A stretch of DNA of 64,000 nt from Straminergon stramineum (Eukaryota; Streptophyta; Bryopsida; Hypnales; Calliergonaceae): NCBI GenBank assembly GCA_963920665.1, contig OY987271.1, positions 3,970,501 to 4,034,500 on the forward strand, written 5' to 3'. The notes below the pieces were generated by a model. The model had not been told where the DNA came from. It did not search any database and worked only from the letters and a program-made list of their open reading frames with translations. Below are positions 1 through 10,856 of this stretch, one piece after another (positions within the stretch are counted from its first letter, which is position 1; every line of letters begins with the position of its first letter). The position numbers were made by a program, and so were the translations under genes.

Positions 1-1064
1 TGAAACATTTAGTATAATCAAATCTATATGATTGTAAAGAAATTGATTTAAGACTTCATTTGGGTGTTTTTTTTGTCGTGTTTGCCATATACACAATACC
101 TTTGTGATATCACATTTTCTATTCTCTCACCTTAGTAGAGAAGATGTACGTAACTCAAATCTTATTTATTACTTTTACTATGACATTTTTATGTTACAAG
201 AATTTGAATGCAAATCTAACAAATAATTTGGAGTTTGAGAAGTGTAAAAAGGATTCCAAATCACCTTATAGGCTTTTGTAACTCTAACTATGCAACAAAA
301 GATACAAACATGTCTTATTCCTATAATCCCCTCCTTCCTTTCGAAAAATCCAAAGCCATCAATCTCAAGTAATACCCCCCTCTCTCCAATGGCACTTGAT
401 CTCCAATTAAGAAAGTAAAATTTACCATTGATCGCCATTGTGAGAGACAATTTTGGCCATCATGATTCATGGATATGGAATACGATATGGAATATAAAAT
501 ACAAAATACAAATGGTATGTGGAATATACATGAAGTACATATAGAAACATACAAGATATATATGTATCCATATACAAATTATACAAATATATACGAAATA
601 CATAGAGCAAACAAATTTCAGATATTCCATATCATTTGCAAGCTAAAAAAATATTTTTTTAAAATACAAATATAGAGTGGGGGTGAGTATTTCACAAGCA
701 ATGGAAAAATGACACATGTACATCCCCAATTGTTTACCAAAATATTCTCATGAAATGTGATGGTTTGTCACTATGCACCTAAAAAATGCAATTTGTGCAT
801 CTTCTCTATATTAACATTTTGAATTATCACATTGGGTATTATCACTTTTTTTTCTATGGTATTTATTCCCGCATCACCATACAATCATGTAACAAAACCC
901 CTGACAAAACCTCAATAAAAGGTAGTCCTAATTACAATTTGTTTCTGAAACCAATCCTTACAAATTTGTATCTAAAATGTACATCCTCTATTCTTCATGA
1001 AAGAGAGCCTAGGCTAGATTTTAGGTACCTATTTCTTAAATTTTTAAAATTCATCGATCATACA
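1..1064. other. AT-rich intergenic DNA, no gene seen
   Basis: This stretch is AT-rich with runs of short degenerate repeats, for example alternating atatgga/atacaaa motifs around 470-640. The open frames here are short, overlap on both strands and resemble no protein I know. I see no splice signals or codon structure to support a gene. Confidence 0.6.
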
Positions 1065-1067
1065 TAT

Positions 1068-2487
1068 CACTAGAAGAAAACAAGGGATTTTACCACTATT
1101 GTTTGCAACTAGTTTTGTAGTTGCTTAAGACATTTGCAACTAGGTGACAATTTAGAGCCCACAATTGCAGTGGACAAGTCGCACTAGATGCAAAGTAGTT
1201 GCAAAAAATTTCAAGGTTGTTTCTCATCCAACAACCTACTTGAAAGTTCGTTGATGAACTCTTCTGACATGGTTACTAATGTGGAAGTTATTTGTGTGCA
1301 ACTAGTTTGCGACTCACATGCAACTAGTTTGGAATTGGCATGCAACTAGTTTGTGACTGGTGTGTGATTAGTTTCCAATTGGTTTCCAACTAACGTGCAA
1401 TTAGTTTGCGACTTATTTACAACTTGTCTGTAAATCACAGATTAGTAGATTCAGAATTTCACATCTATCTTTTTTGTACATTACCAAATCCAAAAATTTC
1501 TTAAAACTTTAAATATTTATAGATTTTTGTAGATTATAGAAATCTGTAAGTTGTAGAGATCTACACATTGTAGAAATCTACAAAGTGTAAAAATCTACAA
1601 CATGTAGAAATATTAGAATTTCATAATCAAAATTCATTACACAAGAACGCTATAACTTACAATTCTTATAAGTCTAACCTAATTGTATTCTTGGTAATTG
1701 ATATAGGACAATTAATAAAAGACATTACAAAAAATTTCAACCCTGGAAGAGGCCACGACTTTACTGCCGCAGTGGTGCAATTAGGGAAAAAATAAATTTT
1801 TTTCAAGAAATGACGTGGCATTCAGTGTGACCACGTCGGATATGGCGATTTTCCTTTTTTTTTTTTGCACTGTCTTTTTTTTTCTTTGTTCAAAAATATT
1901 TTCTATACTTGCACTACACTGCACTCCAAAACAGACCCTTTCAGGGTCCAAATTTTTTCTAATGACTTAATAGTAGTTGCATTTTAGTTGTTTCATAGTT
2001 GCAAGCTAGTTGTTTTCTAGTTGCATGCTAGTTGTATTCTAGTTGAAGTCTAGTCATTTTTTAGACAAACTCTAGTCAAATTGTAGTTGCAGTCTAGTTG
2101 TAGTCTAATTATAGTTTAGTTGCAATCTAGTTGCACTCTAGTTCCACTCTAGTTGCACTCTAGTTGCACTGGAGTTGCTTTCTCATTGAATTGCTATCAA
2201 ATTTAGATTATAAGCAATTGTAGATAGGCACGTTGGACTCTACAAAATGTAAAATTGTCCATGTCAACAATTTTGATGAATATTGGATGTAAAATACCTC
2301 ACATCAACTCTTCTGTTACATTCTTATAATCATAACTACATTTTGCGATTGCTATGCGACTATTTTGCAACTATAGTGTAATTATGTCAAAGTTGATGCA
2401 AATATAGAGGATTGTAGTTGCAGGGCTGTTGCATAGGACCATAGTTGCATTTCAGTCAGTTGTAGCGGATGCGTTTTTCTTCTAGTG
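1068..2487. mobile_element. Non-autonomous CACTA (En/Spm-type) DNA transposon, 1,420 bp
   Basis: The left end reads CACTAGAAGAAAA and the right end TTTTCTTCTAGTG, a perfect 13-bp terminal inverted repeat. It is flanked by a 3-bp target duplication TAT (1065-1067 and 2488-2490). CACTA elements are known for 5'-CACTA ends, 3-bp duplications and arrays of short subterminal repeats bound by transposase. All three are visible: the left portion (about 1100-1430) carries many copies of GCAACTAGTTT, and the right portion (about 1965-2180) carries the inverted form CTAGTTGCA. An internal patch at about 1515-1615 repeats palindromic variants of GTAGAAATCTACA. There is no transposase frame, so it must be mobilised in trans. 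The superfamily call is firm. Confidence 0.9.
1515..1615. repeat. Palindromic minisatellite inside the CACTA element
   Basis: About five degenerate copies of a unit close to TGTAGAAATCTACA lie side by side. Each copy is itself close to a palindrome, so single strands could fold into small hairpins. The patch lies in the interior of the CACTA element, away from the subterminal arrays. Confidence 0.6.
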
Positions 2488-2734
2488 TATAGTGTTGAAA
2501 ACATGTATGCTAAGAGAATCCAAAATCCTAGAATCTAGAATCCTAAGATCCAACAAACCTTAAATAGATAACTTATTTCTTAAAATTTTAAAATTCATTG
2601 ATATTATATACAGTGTCCCAAACATACATGCTAAGAAAATCCAAAATCCTAGAATTCCAAGATCCAACAAAACCTTCAATAGTTGAATAATATGCATCAT
2701 GGTCAAAGTGACTCTAGGTGCAATTCCCTTGCTT

Positions 2735-4245
2735 TAATGCACTTTGGGGGCAAACTTGGAAGGCATGTGTTGATATGGTTTTTGCTATTTCAAGTGTTAT
2801 TCAAAGGCAAGTTTTAGATAGAATTAGGGATTAAAAAAAAATTGGTTTATCGATTGATGAATCAATTCATATTTTTCAGTTAAGGGTCATCTAGTTGTGT
2901 TTGCTACTTTTTTAGAAGGGGGTGTACCTTTGACATGTTTTTTGGGTTTAGGGTCAATTGTGGATGGAAAAAAAGATTCTAAGGTGATTTTTGACTCTCT
3001 AATGGTTGTTGTGAAGACTTTGGGTCTAGACATGGCTAAATGTGTCGGATTTGGATATGATGGAGCAACCACTATAGTAGAGAAGAATATGAAAGCTGGA
3101 ACACTTTTGAAAAAGGTAAACCCATTTTTTTTATTTCCACTCATTGTGTTGCTCACAGAACTAATTTAGCTGCTTTAGAGGCTTCAAAAACTGAATCATG
3201 TAAAGGAATTTCTTTTGATGTTGATTCTTTGGTGAATGCACTGACTGATCATTACAAGAAATAGTCAAAACGTAAGGTAACCTTATAAGCATTGCAAAAA
3301 AAACTTAATGATGCTCAAAAAACACTTAAAAGATATAAGAAAATCTAATGGATATCTAGGTGGCAAGCAATAAGTACTCTTTGTGATTCTTTAGAACCTG
3401 TACTAGTTTTCTGTGTGATGTTCCTAAATCAAGGGATGATAGATCAACGACTTTCTTGTATGCCAAGTTGAGGAAGTTCAAATTCATTTACATCCTCTAT
3501 TTTTTGGTTGATATCTTCCACATGCTTTCAAAGTTGTCTAAATTTTTTCAAAACAAGCTTGTGGATATTTCTTGAGTAGGGTCTATAGTGAAAATTGAAA
3601 TAGCTACTATTAGAATGTGTTCCTAATCAATTCTTGTGATTTGAACCAAGATGCTTTCAACCTTAGTACAAGATTTCATATCATCCTGGAATTTGGACCG
3701 CCTAGTGGTGATCTTTGTCACTTGTCAAGAAAAATTAGGAGGTCGAAATTTCATACCATAGATATGATTAGAGATCCTAGTGGTGTGGATTTAGAGGTTG
3801 CCCTTTCTTTTCAAAAAATGTATGTTGAAGCAATTTGTATGACCTTAGAGGTGAGATTTGTTGACAATGACATTATTGATGCTTTTCAAATTTTGAATCC
3901 AATTCATATGCCTCAAAGGTAGTTTGGTTTATCATCTTGGAGTGTGGTTCAATTAGATTTGCTTTTGAAGCAATATGGAGAGGAAAAACACAAATAAGAA
4001 ACAATTGTCCTTCTTTTTAGTAGATGTAGCTTGTAAGCAAGAGTTTTTTGCTTTCAAGCTACATGGAATCACTCAATGAATAGATAGAACTTTGAAGAAT
4101 TTATGGGCATCTATTGCTTGGAGTGCATCTTTAAAGCTAAAATATCCTAACCTTTTGACACTTGCTGAAATTGCAAGATGTCAATGTATGAGTACTACAA
4201 CATGTGAGAACCTTTTTAGTGTAGAATGACATCAAGCAAAAATTT
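2735..4245 (+). pseudogene. Decayed hAT-like (zinc finger/BED type) transposase
   Basis: Fragments in several plus-strand frames line up in the order expected for a hAT-family transposase of the kind seen in zf-MYM/ZNF862-like proteins. IGLSIDESIHI is at about 2840, then GFGYDGATT at about 3050, HCVAHRTNLAALEASK at about 3143-3190, WISRWQAISTLCDSL near 3350, and finally LTLAEIARCQCMSTTTCENL near 4157-4216, which resembles the C-terminal dimerisation region. Stops and frameshifts separate the pieces, so no functional protein can be made. I could not define terminal inverted repeats or an 8-bp target duplication. Calling it a relic is well supported; the exact subfamily is inferred. Confidence 0.75.
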
Positions 4246-5525
4246 CGAAATCACATGACAACAATACATTTGGACGGTATAATTTGTGTGGCCATGGAAG
4301 GATCAACCAAAGACTTTGAGTCCATATTAATAGATGCCATCACCTTGTCGAAGAATGTTAGAAAATTTTGATACTTATTTACTAACAATAAGAAGTATCT
4401 TACAAGGGTAGTAGAGGATCCATTTGAAGAAGGTGAAAATTTTGAACCATAAATTCTCATTTTTGAAAATTTTCATTACCAATCTCAACTCAACCTTTGG
4501 TGAGTTGGGAGGAACCTTAGTTTTCAATTTCTGAAAGGCTATGCTAGGTACAATTCTTGCCAAGGATGTAATACAAGCCTATTTTAGGTTCTAAGCTGAA
4601 ATTTTTTTGACATTAGAGGATTCTAACTTTAAAAAAAATTCAATTTAAAGGAAATATACCGGTGACAAAATGATATTGGGGAAAGGAACCCGGGAAATTT
4701 GGAAGTTAAAAGGATGAAACTGATGCCCATTGAAGAAAAACCAGACCATTCTTGTGGAAGGAAGATATTTACCGGGAAAGTTTCAAAATCTTCCGGAACT
4801 CTGGTACAGAACTAGTTCACGATGGTTGTTGACAACTACAGAAATTGAGCACATTTGACCAAAAATATTCCCCTGGTGACCCTGGCTGTTCTACACAGCC
4901 AGGTTCCCCTTTCCCCCTTCCGTATTTGCCCTTTAATGATGAGAAGCGTGTCAGAAAGGCAAGTTAAGAATCAGGAAGACGTGAAACGTCAGAACAAGTT
5001 TCTGTTGGGGGTCAAATTGGTGTAAGGTAAGGTACGACCTGATCTGGGGATCTGTTACTCCAGAAATGATGAACTTCTGCTGCTGCACATGACGGGGAAA
5101 AAGTTGATGTGACTGGAGCGGTGCTTTTGAAGAATTGGTGGAGGTGGGAAGAAACTGAAGCACTCCTACCTAGCTCCCAAGTTATTAGTCCAGTTCATTT
5201 TGTTGCAATAAGAGTCATTTTGAAGGTAATACAGATTGAACTCATATCTATAATAACTGCAACAAAGAGGAGTGAAATGAGGATCTCTGTAAGGGGAAAA
5301 ACAACAACAGTAATCTAGCAGCAAATTATGTTTTCACAGAATTTAAGGAAAAAAGATAGAGGAAGAACTTTCGTAAAAGTATATGAAAAGGAGAGACGAC
5401 CACTGAAAATAAGGGAACAAACCTTTGAATAGAACCACAGAACATTTACAGAAAAAATGATGATGTCAATCTCTTTGTATGATGCTGATGGTGATGATGA
5501 GTGGAGAAGTAGAATAGCCCACTTC
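4246..5525. other. Intergenic DNA, no gene seen
   Basis: Short frames exist on both strands but none shows domain motifs or splice structure. The sequence from about 4640 is less AT-rich than the transposon to its left. It may contain the far 3' flank of the minus-strand gene that starts at 8296, but I see no clear polyadenylation signal to fix that end. Confidence 0.45.
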
Positions 5526-5530
5526 AACCA

Positions 5531-5636
5531 ATGACTAACACTTCTGTCTGCAGAGTCTTTCTCTATGAAGTGGGAAGGTGGAAATGACTAACACTCCTGT
5601 TCTGCAGAATCTCTCTATAAGTGGGGAAGGTAGAAA
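5531..5636. repeat. Tandem duplication, 53-bp period
   Basis: Two adjacent units begin ATGACTAACAC at 5531 and 5584. They stay alignable through the stretch ending GGAAGGTGGAA / GGAAGGTAGAA, with scattered substitutions and small indels. The repeat lies just beyond the coding end of the minus-strand 311-aa gene, probably in or near its 3' untranslated region. Confidence 0.75.
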
Positions 5637-5826
5637 TGAGATAATTACAAAAGATTGACTTGAAAAGGGAGAGAACAAACAAAACCTTCATGAATAAAAG
5701 GATATTAAAAACTAAAAGAGAGGAGAATTTTGCGATGTAGCAGTTCCAGGGCCGCATAGTGAAGCGGCGTACCTAGTTCTCTACAATTCCTTCTCCACGA
5801 GAAGTGTCTTGAGCGCAGAGATTTCA

Positions 5827-8296
5827 TCACCCCACCCCAATTCCCACGACAGGAACCAAGTCCTCCATCCTTGAGCCTACATCGTTTCTATCGACGTGCA
5901 TGCCTACTCCCATGCCTGGATCAATCCCTCGACCGACGTCGGCCATCACAGACCCATCTGATCTTAACCCTGGTGCCAGTGCTGCCAGGCCCCACTCAAC
6001 ATCGCTCACTCTAGGCCCCATTGCATGCATCTCATGGCCATCTTCCTGCATCGAACGTTTGATTTGTTTAGATGCATATATAATTGTTCTGGAGCACAAC
6101 TCCATCGCCACAAAAAGTATCACAAACAGGAATAGATGATTGTCAAAAAGTCGAACAAGAGGCATCAATCAGGTTATGCCTGCTCTTGAAATTCTGGGTG
6201 ATATAGAGAAGAGAACCTTGCACTGCAGGTCATTCTGAAATTTCATCCAGGAATTTCTGAATCCAGTATGGGCCCATTTAATTCAAGGGACTTTACTGCA
6301 CTGACCATTTTGCATCTACCTATGTAGAATCTGATGACATGATGACAACATTTTTCACACTCTTGCGCTTCAATGACAGGAACCGCACCCATCTTATTTC
6401 GGAACACACGCAGGAGAGTGTACTTACAAAATTCTACACATCCTTGCAAAAGATGACGGGAAAAAATGAAGGGTTATGAGGATACTGACCACGACACCTT
6501 CCTCCATTGAGTGCTCATTATCATGAGGAGCGTGATACAATTGTTGGCTTTCCCTGATATCCAGGGGCTTCAGCAACTTCGGAAATTGCATCCCATCAGC
6601 CAATGCCTTCCCCATCGATCCCCATTCTCTTGGATCTGCATCCATATCTTGTTCGTCCCTCTTCCTTCTTCGCTTCCTGCCTTTGCTCTCGTCAGATTTC
6701 CTGGGCAAGTCACCACCGCCGGCAGCCTCCCTCTCTAAATTCAGATATAATTCCTTTACCTTGTCCGCCACAATCCGTGGTAGCGCTGCTTGTGGTAGAG
6801 CTGCAAGAAAAAAATTCAGGTAGAGCTGAAGTTAGTTCTGCGAGTAACTTCCAGTCCTAATCAAGTCGTGCAAAATTGAACAATTTGGCTACATGATAAA
6901 ACCCAGAAACTGACAGGATCTTCCAACAGAGAGACAGAGCAACACATAGCCACACTAAATTCACAAAAATCGCAACCCTTTCTTTACTTGCGTTAACCCT
7001 CTCTTAAGGACCCAGGATTCAAAGTTTTAAATAACCAATTCGATTGACCATATCGTAGGAGAAAAGATATAAATGGGAACAAATTTATACTATTAAACTA
7101 AGTGAAGAACATTGCATCTACTGGTCAATAAAAAATAAAAAATTGGAACAAATAAAAAATTATACATGAACCCAAAAATACTTGGAACAACATGAGGTCA
7201 AATATGGCTTCTTGGTCCTTATTCGAGCGCATTTGACTAAAAAGAAAAACAAAACGTTCAAGCGCTGCCGGCTAAGTTGCTGCGCATGACAACTTTGCAT
7301 GCTATATCACAACGAGATCTCGGAAATTCCACTTGAGGATCATTAGATGGCAGATGTACCACACAAAGGACACCTCGAATATAAGAATCCTAAAGTGGAG
7401 CATAAATAAGTTTTATAAACTTTCTAAACCGTCACTCTAATCTATATCCTAACAGCGTTTCCATAAAGTACAGGTAATCTCCTTGATCCTGTTCAGGATA
7501 CAGAGACCGCACTGTCCAAATCTAAACGGTGCGACGAGAAGATCGAATTGGGAAGCCACACTAGCTCAACTCCTTTCTCCTATTTCAAGGAAAAAACGCC
7601 TTGCAATAACGACCCTAGCAATAGTTATAGCATGCTCATAGTAGGATCTGACTCCGTTCTCCTACTTCAAGGAGAAAACGCCTTGCAATAACGACCCTAA
7701 CTGTAGCTATAGTATGCTCATAGTAGGACCTCAGGTCTAGAATAGATAGCCTTTCCAAGGAGGTGGAAAAAAAACAAAAAAACACTATGAAGCTGACAAC
7801 TCTCGACATGGTGGGTTCCGCGCTCTACAACTATCCACAAAGTGTAATTCTTGGTGCTCACGTGCAAAGAAAGACGATTTGAGCACTTACATTCGTTGGT
7901 GTCTTGAACAGCTCTCGCAAGTTCCTGCCAGGCACTACCCAGTTGTGTCATGAGGCCCGAAATATGCAAAACAAGATTGTAGGTCTTGTTGTTGCCTTCT
8001 TCAATGCTAGGAGCTGTGATCATACGCCGATCAACTGAAGCAGTGATGCGTCCCAGTGGTTGATAACCTGCCCTTTCCGTGAGCCATTTGCGAATCACAC
8101 GACCGCTGGGGAGATTAATATTATCCTTCTCTTTATGCACAAACTTCCTGTGCGTAATCCAATGCTGTCGATTTGAGAGCGACTTATTCTTGTCTACACA
8201 CGGTGAAAGGAGGCAGAAGTAGCGCTCCTCGTTGTCCACCACTCGCACGTCAAACTCTCTGTAAACCTCACTATTCAGGTCTGGCTCCACTGCCAT
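5827..8296 (-). CDS. Unrecognised basic protein, 311 aa, three coding exons
   Basis: The model on the minus strand is exon 1 8296-7891, exon 2 6800-6490, exon 3 6045-5827. Junctions are GAAT|GTAAGT with TTGCAG|CTCT, then GTG|GTCAGT with GATGCAG|GAAG. Phases agree and the coding length is 936 nt. The start MAVEPDLNSEVYREFDVRVV is the first ATG of the open frame. Exon 1 (residues 1-135) is mixed alpha/beta-looking and ends in a likely helix containing SAWQELARAVQDTNE. Residues about 144-162 (PRIVADKVKELYLNLEREA) look helical. A basic cluster GRKRRRKR at about 176-183 resembles a nuclear localisation signal. The tail is rich in Gly, Met, Val and Asp. No family is recognised. A nuclear role is inferred from the basic cluster only. 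The exon 3 acceptor is the least certain part; the alternative is read-through from exon 2 to a stop at 6424. Confidence 0.68.
7569..7732. repeat. Tandem duplication, 82-bp units, inside intron 1
   Basis: Two adjacent copies (7569-7650 and 7651-7732) share long identical blocks, including AACGCCTTGCAATAACGACC and ATGCTCATAGTAGGA, with about ten differences. They lie in the first intron of the minus-strand 311-aa gene, close to the exon 1 donor. The low divergence suggests a fairly recent duplication. Confidence 0.85.
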
Positions 8297-9330
8297 GGAG
8301 ACTACACTGTATAACGAACTCCAAAAAATCCTTCCTATGTGTTAAATAAGTTTCTTGGTCATGTATTGCAAGTCTGGAATTGCGTTCACGAGTGAGCAAT
8401 TAAACACGCAGAGAAGAGAGAATTGAATAAAGGGAGTGAGAATAATGAGGAAAAATAAAAATCGACGTAGGATCAACACCGAGAATATTCTTAACTGAAA
8501 ATGCAGATAGCTAGAGAGAAGGACATGAATCGAGTACGGTAGTCACAGAAACTCGGGAATAAAGAAAAGCAACCGATAATGACTGCTAAGCAAATTAACA
8601 CAGAACGTAAACGGATGCCAACCGAAAAAAGCTACGGAAGAAAAAAGAAGGTACAATCAAGAAACGCAAACAAAGACGAGAAGCGTCGCAAAGAAGCCGC
8701 TCCACAAAATCACCTCACGAAGGAAGGAGACACCAAATGGCGTAAAATCCACGACAGAGATCCCTCAGAGCGCAAGAATTGCGTGCTCCGAAACAACAAA
8801 CCCTGACCTCAACCACACTCAATCTCGAAACTCTCTCCCTAAGAACCTGAAACAAACGGAAGACCTATCCTCCACAACAACAAAATCACCAATAACTGTC
8901 GAACGGAACAATGCGCGACGAACTCTCCCATCCTCCTCAATTCTCTAAACCCCCGCTCCCTCCCCTAATCTTGGCCGAAGCCCGGAAAAACTCAGCCCGA
9001 AACGAGATCATCACGGCAACTCCTACAATCACCACAATGATCCTCTTTTCCAACTAAAAACACCAAGAAACAAACCTTCCAAACTCAATCCCACCAATAC
9101 CTCTCGCAACCGAATTTCTCTCTAGTCTCTCCGCTTTAATTGCAGAACGCGTGCGATCCCAAACAATACTACAATCAACGTGAAATTCCACCTATAGAAT
9201 CTCGCGTGCGCGCTCTCGCGTCCGTCCCCTAACTCGAACACCTCCTCCAGAAAAAAAATAAACAAAGACGCAAAAAGAACACGATGCTAAGTTAATCCAC
9301 CCTGGAGGCACGGTAGTTGTGGCTTTCAGT
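8297..9330 (-). promoter_or_regulatory. Probable 5' untranslated/promoter region of the 311-aa gene
   Basis: The stretch upstream of the ATG at 8296 is less AT-rich than the surrounding DNA and is C/A-rich on the plus strand, as plant 5' leaders often are. The short frames in it overlap and show no domain motifs. I could not identify a TATA box or a 5'UTR intron with confidence, so the transcription start is unplaced. Confidence 0.35.
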
Positions 9331-9423
9331 TCCCTCCTCCGCCCTTCCTTCCTTCCCTTCCTTCCCTTCCTTCCCTTCCTCCCTCCCTTCCCTTCCCTTC
9401 CGTTCCGTTCCCTTCCCTTTTTT
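9331..9423. repeat. Polypyrimidine tract, CCTTC/CCCTT microsatellite
   Basis: About 90 bases are almost purely C and T on the plus strand, made of imperfect CCTTC and CCCTTCC units ending with CCGTTCCGTTCC. On the minus strand this is a GA-rich tract upstream of the 311-aa gene. GA/CT tracts are common in plant core promoters and 5' leaders, so a promoter role is possible. Confidence 0.9.
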
Positions 9424-10290
9424 TCTGGCGCTCCCTCTCTTCGTGCTCCTTGCCAATCGGAACTTAATAAAATGTCAAATCCTTCGCCAAATCGCCAATT
9501 AACTTTAATGCCTTTGTGCTCTCCCACAGCACCACCTCAGCATCTCCAATATTAGAAAACACGTTGACAAACGCACGGAAGGAGACGGAGACGGACGAAG
9601 CTCTGTCGCATGGACCAGTATTCAAAAAAATGCGAAAAAACGGGGGCAGTTGTGGTCGGTTTGGGGAATGCAAAAATGCTTCGGGGAGTGGGAGGGATTG
9701 CGCGAGCAGCAATTGGAGTGCGCAGGGCGACGAGCGACGGGATGGAAGAGAAATGGCGATTGCGAGAAAAGGGGATGGCGCATAAACACGAATGCGGACA
9801 ACAGGGAGCACAAGACCCTAGGCTCACTAGGGGAGGAGGCTAGTAAAAGTTTTGCACCAGCAACTACCGTATATCGTCGCCAGCTTGGGACGGGCCGGGT
9901 TGCCGAGGAGATTTCGGGACGGGTCCCGGGGCGGGGGGCCCTGCAACTGTATGCAGGAGAACTTTGGCCTCTTTTGCACTGTAGTGTGAATGGAGTCGAA
10001 GAGGTTTGGGGTAAATTTTTAGTGAGGCATGGTTAAACTAATTGTGACCCTATTCCATGGCTGGATCCCTCCTGAATTTTTTTTAATTTTCCACGCATGA
10101 TAAGATTTGCAAATTTTGAATTCATATTTGCAATTAGAGACCCTAAATTAGCTAAAAGAAGTATACAAGGTAAATTAATCAAGCACAAAAAAGATTTTTT
10201 TTTTACTTCCACACCTCAAATGACTTGGAGGGGCCGAGCAAGGGGGCCAATTCATCCCCTACCTATTTCATTAAGATCAAGGAAGGCTTG
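9424..10290. other. GC-richer intergenic stretch, no gene called
   Basis: Between about 9500 and 10030 the sequence is GC-rich and open in several overlapping frames on both strands. None has recognisable motifs or supporting splice sites. It could be the distal promoter of the minus-strand 311-aa gene or an exon of a divergent plus-strand transcript, but nothing decides between these. Confidence 0.4.
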
Positions 10291-10292
10291 TT

Positions 10293-10584
10293 ATTATAGA
10301 ATGTCAATCTAAGATCGTAAAATAACTTGTATTTTGGATCACTTTGATATAGTACCTATGTGTTGGGGTTGGCCAAAAATATTCTTGAGAAACACATGTC
10401 AAAATTTTGGGATATCATTTTCCAAGGAAAAAATACATTGCATGAAAAAAATGAATTTTTCTTTATTTTTAAGCATACTACTAATCACATGTGCCAAATT
10501 TTATTATTCGGCAACAAATGTCGACCCTAGCTATTGGGTACTCTAATGAGATATCATGGACATTTTAGATTGACATTCTATAAT
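10293..10584. mobile_element. MITE-like element, perfect 20-bp terminal inverted repeats
   Basis: ATTATAGAATGTCAATCTAA at 10293-10312 recurs as its exact reverse complement at 10565-10584. The 292-bp unit has no coding capacity. Size and perfect termini fit a miniature inverted-repeat transposon, but I could not identify a target duplication that would give the superfamily. Confidence 0.7.
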
Positions 10585-10679
10585 GTATATATTCACTATA
10601 TTTTAATAGAATTTGGGTTACAATTGGTTTTTACAAAAATTTACTTTAATTGCACTTAATTGTGATCTATTTGAGATTT

Positions 10680-10853
10680 CACTAGAAGAAAACATCATTG
10701 ATTTCGACAAAATCTAGGTGATGTGAAATTCAGTCTTCTACCAAAAAACGGAGAAATTGTGTTGTAGCCAACGCAGTTTCTACGTTTTTTGGCAGAAGAC
10801 TAAATTTCACATCATCTGGATTTTGTTGAAATCAATGATGTTTTCTTCTAGTG
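10680..10853. mobile_element. 174-bp foldback CACTA MITE
   Basis: The element starts CACTAGAAGAAAAC and ends GTTTTCTTCTAGTG, sharing its 13-bp terminus with the larger CACTA element at 1068-2487. It has a 3-bp target duplication TTT (10677-10679 and 10854-10856). The two arms are reverse complements over about 77 bp with six mismatches, around a loop of about 20 bp. Almost the whole element can therefore fold into one hairpin. It has no coding capacity. The shared terminus implies mobilisation by the same transposase. Confidence 0.92.
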
Positions 10854-10856
10854 TTT

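Noticed and set aside
6243..6449. Additional coding exon between exons 2 and 3 of the 311-aa gene
   Set aside because: Phase and splice sites already join 6490 to 6045 cleanly; the frame here lacks a good acceptor and donor pair.
9192..9555. Overlapping frames on both strands rich in Gly/Arg/Lys or Pro/Ser/Phe
   Set aside because: They arise from translating the polypyrimidine/polypurine tract at 9331-9423. The low-complexity content has no exon support.
9516..10036. Several long overlapping frames in GC-richer DNA
   Set aside because: Five or more mutually overlapping frames on both strands, no motif, no splice chain. High GC lowers stop frequency.
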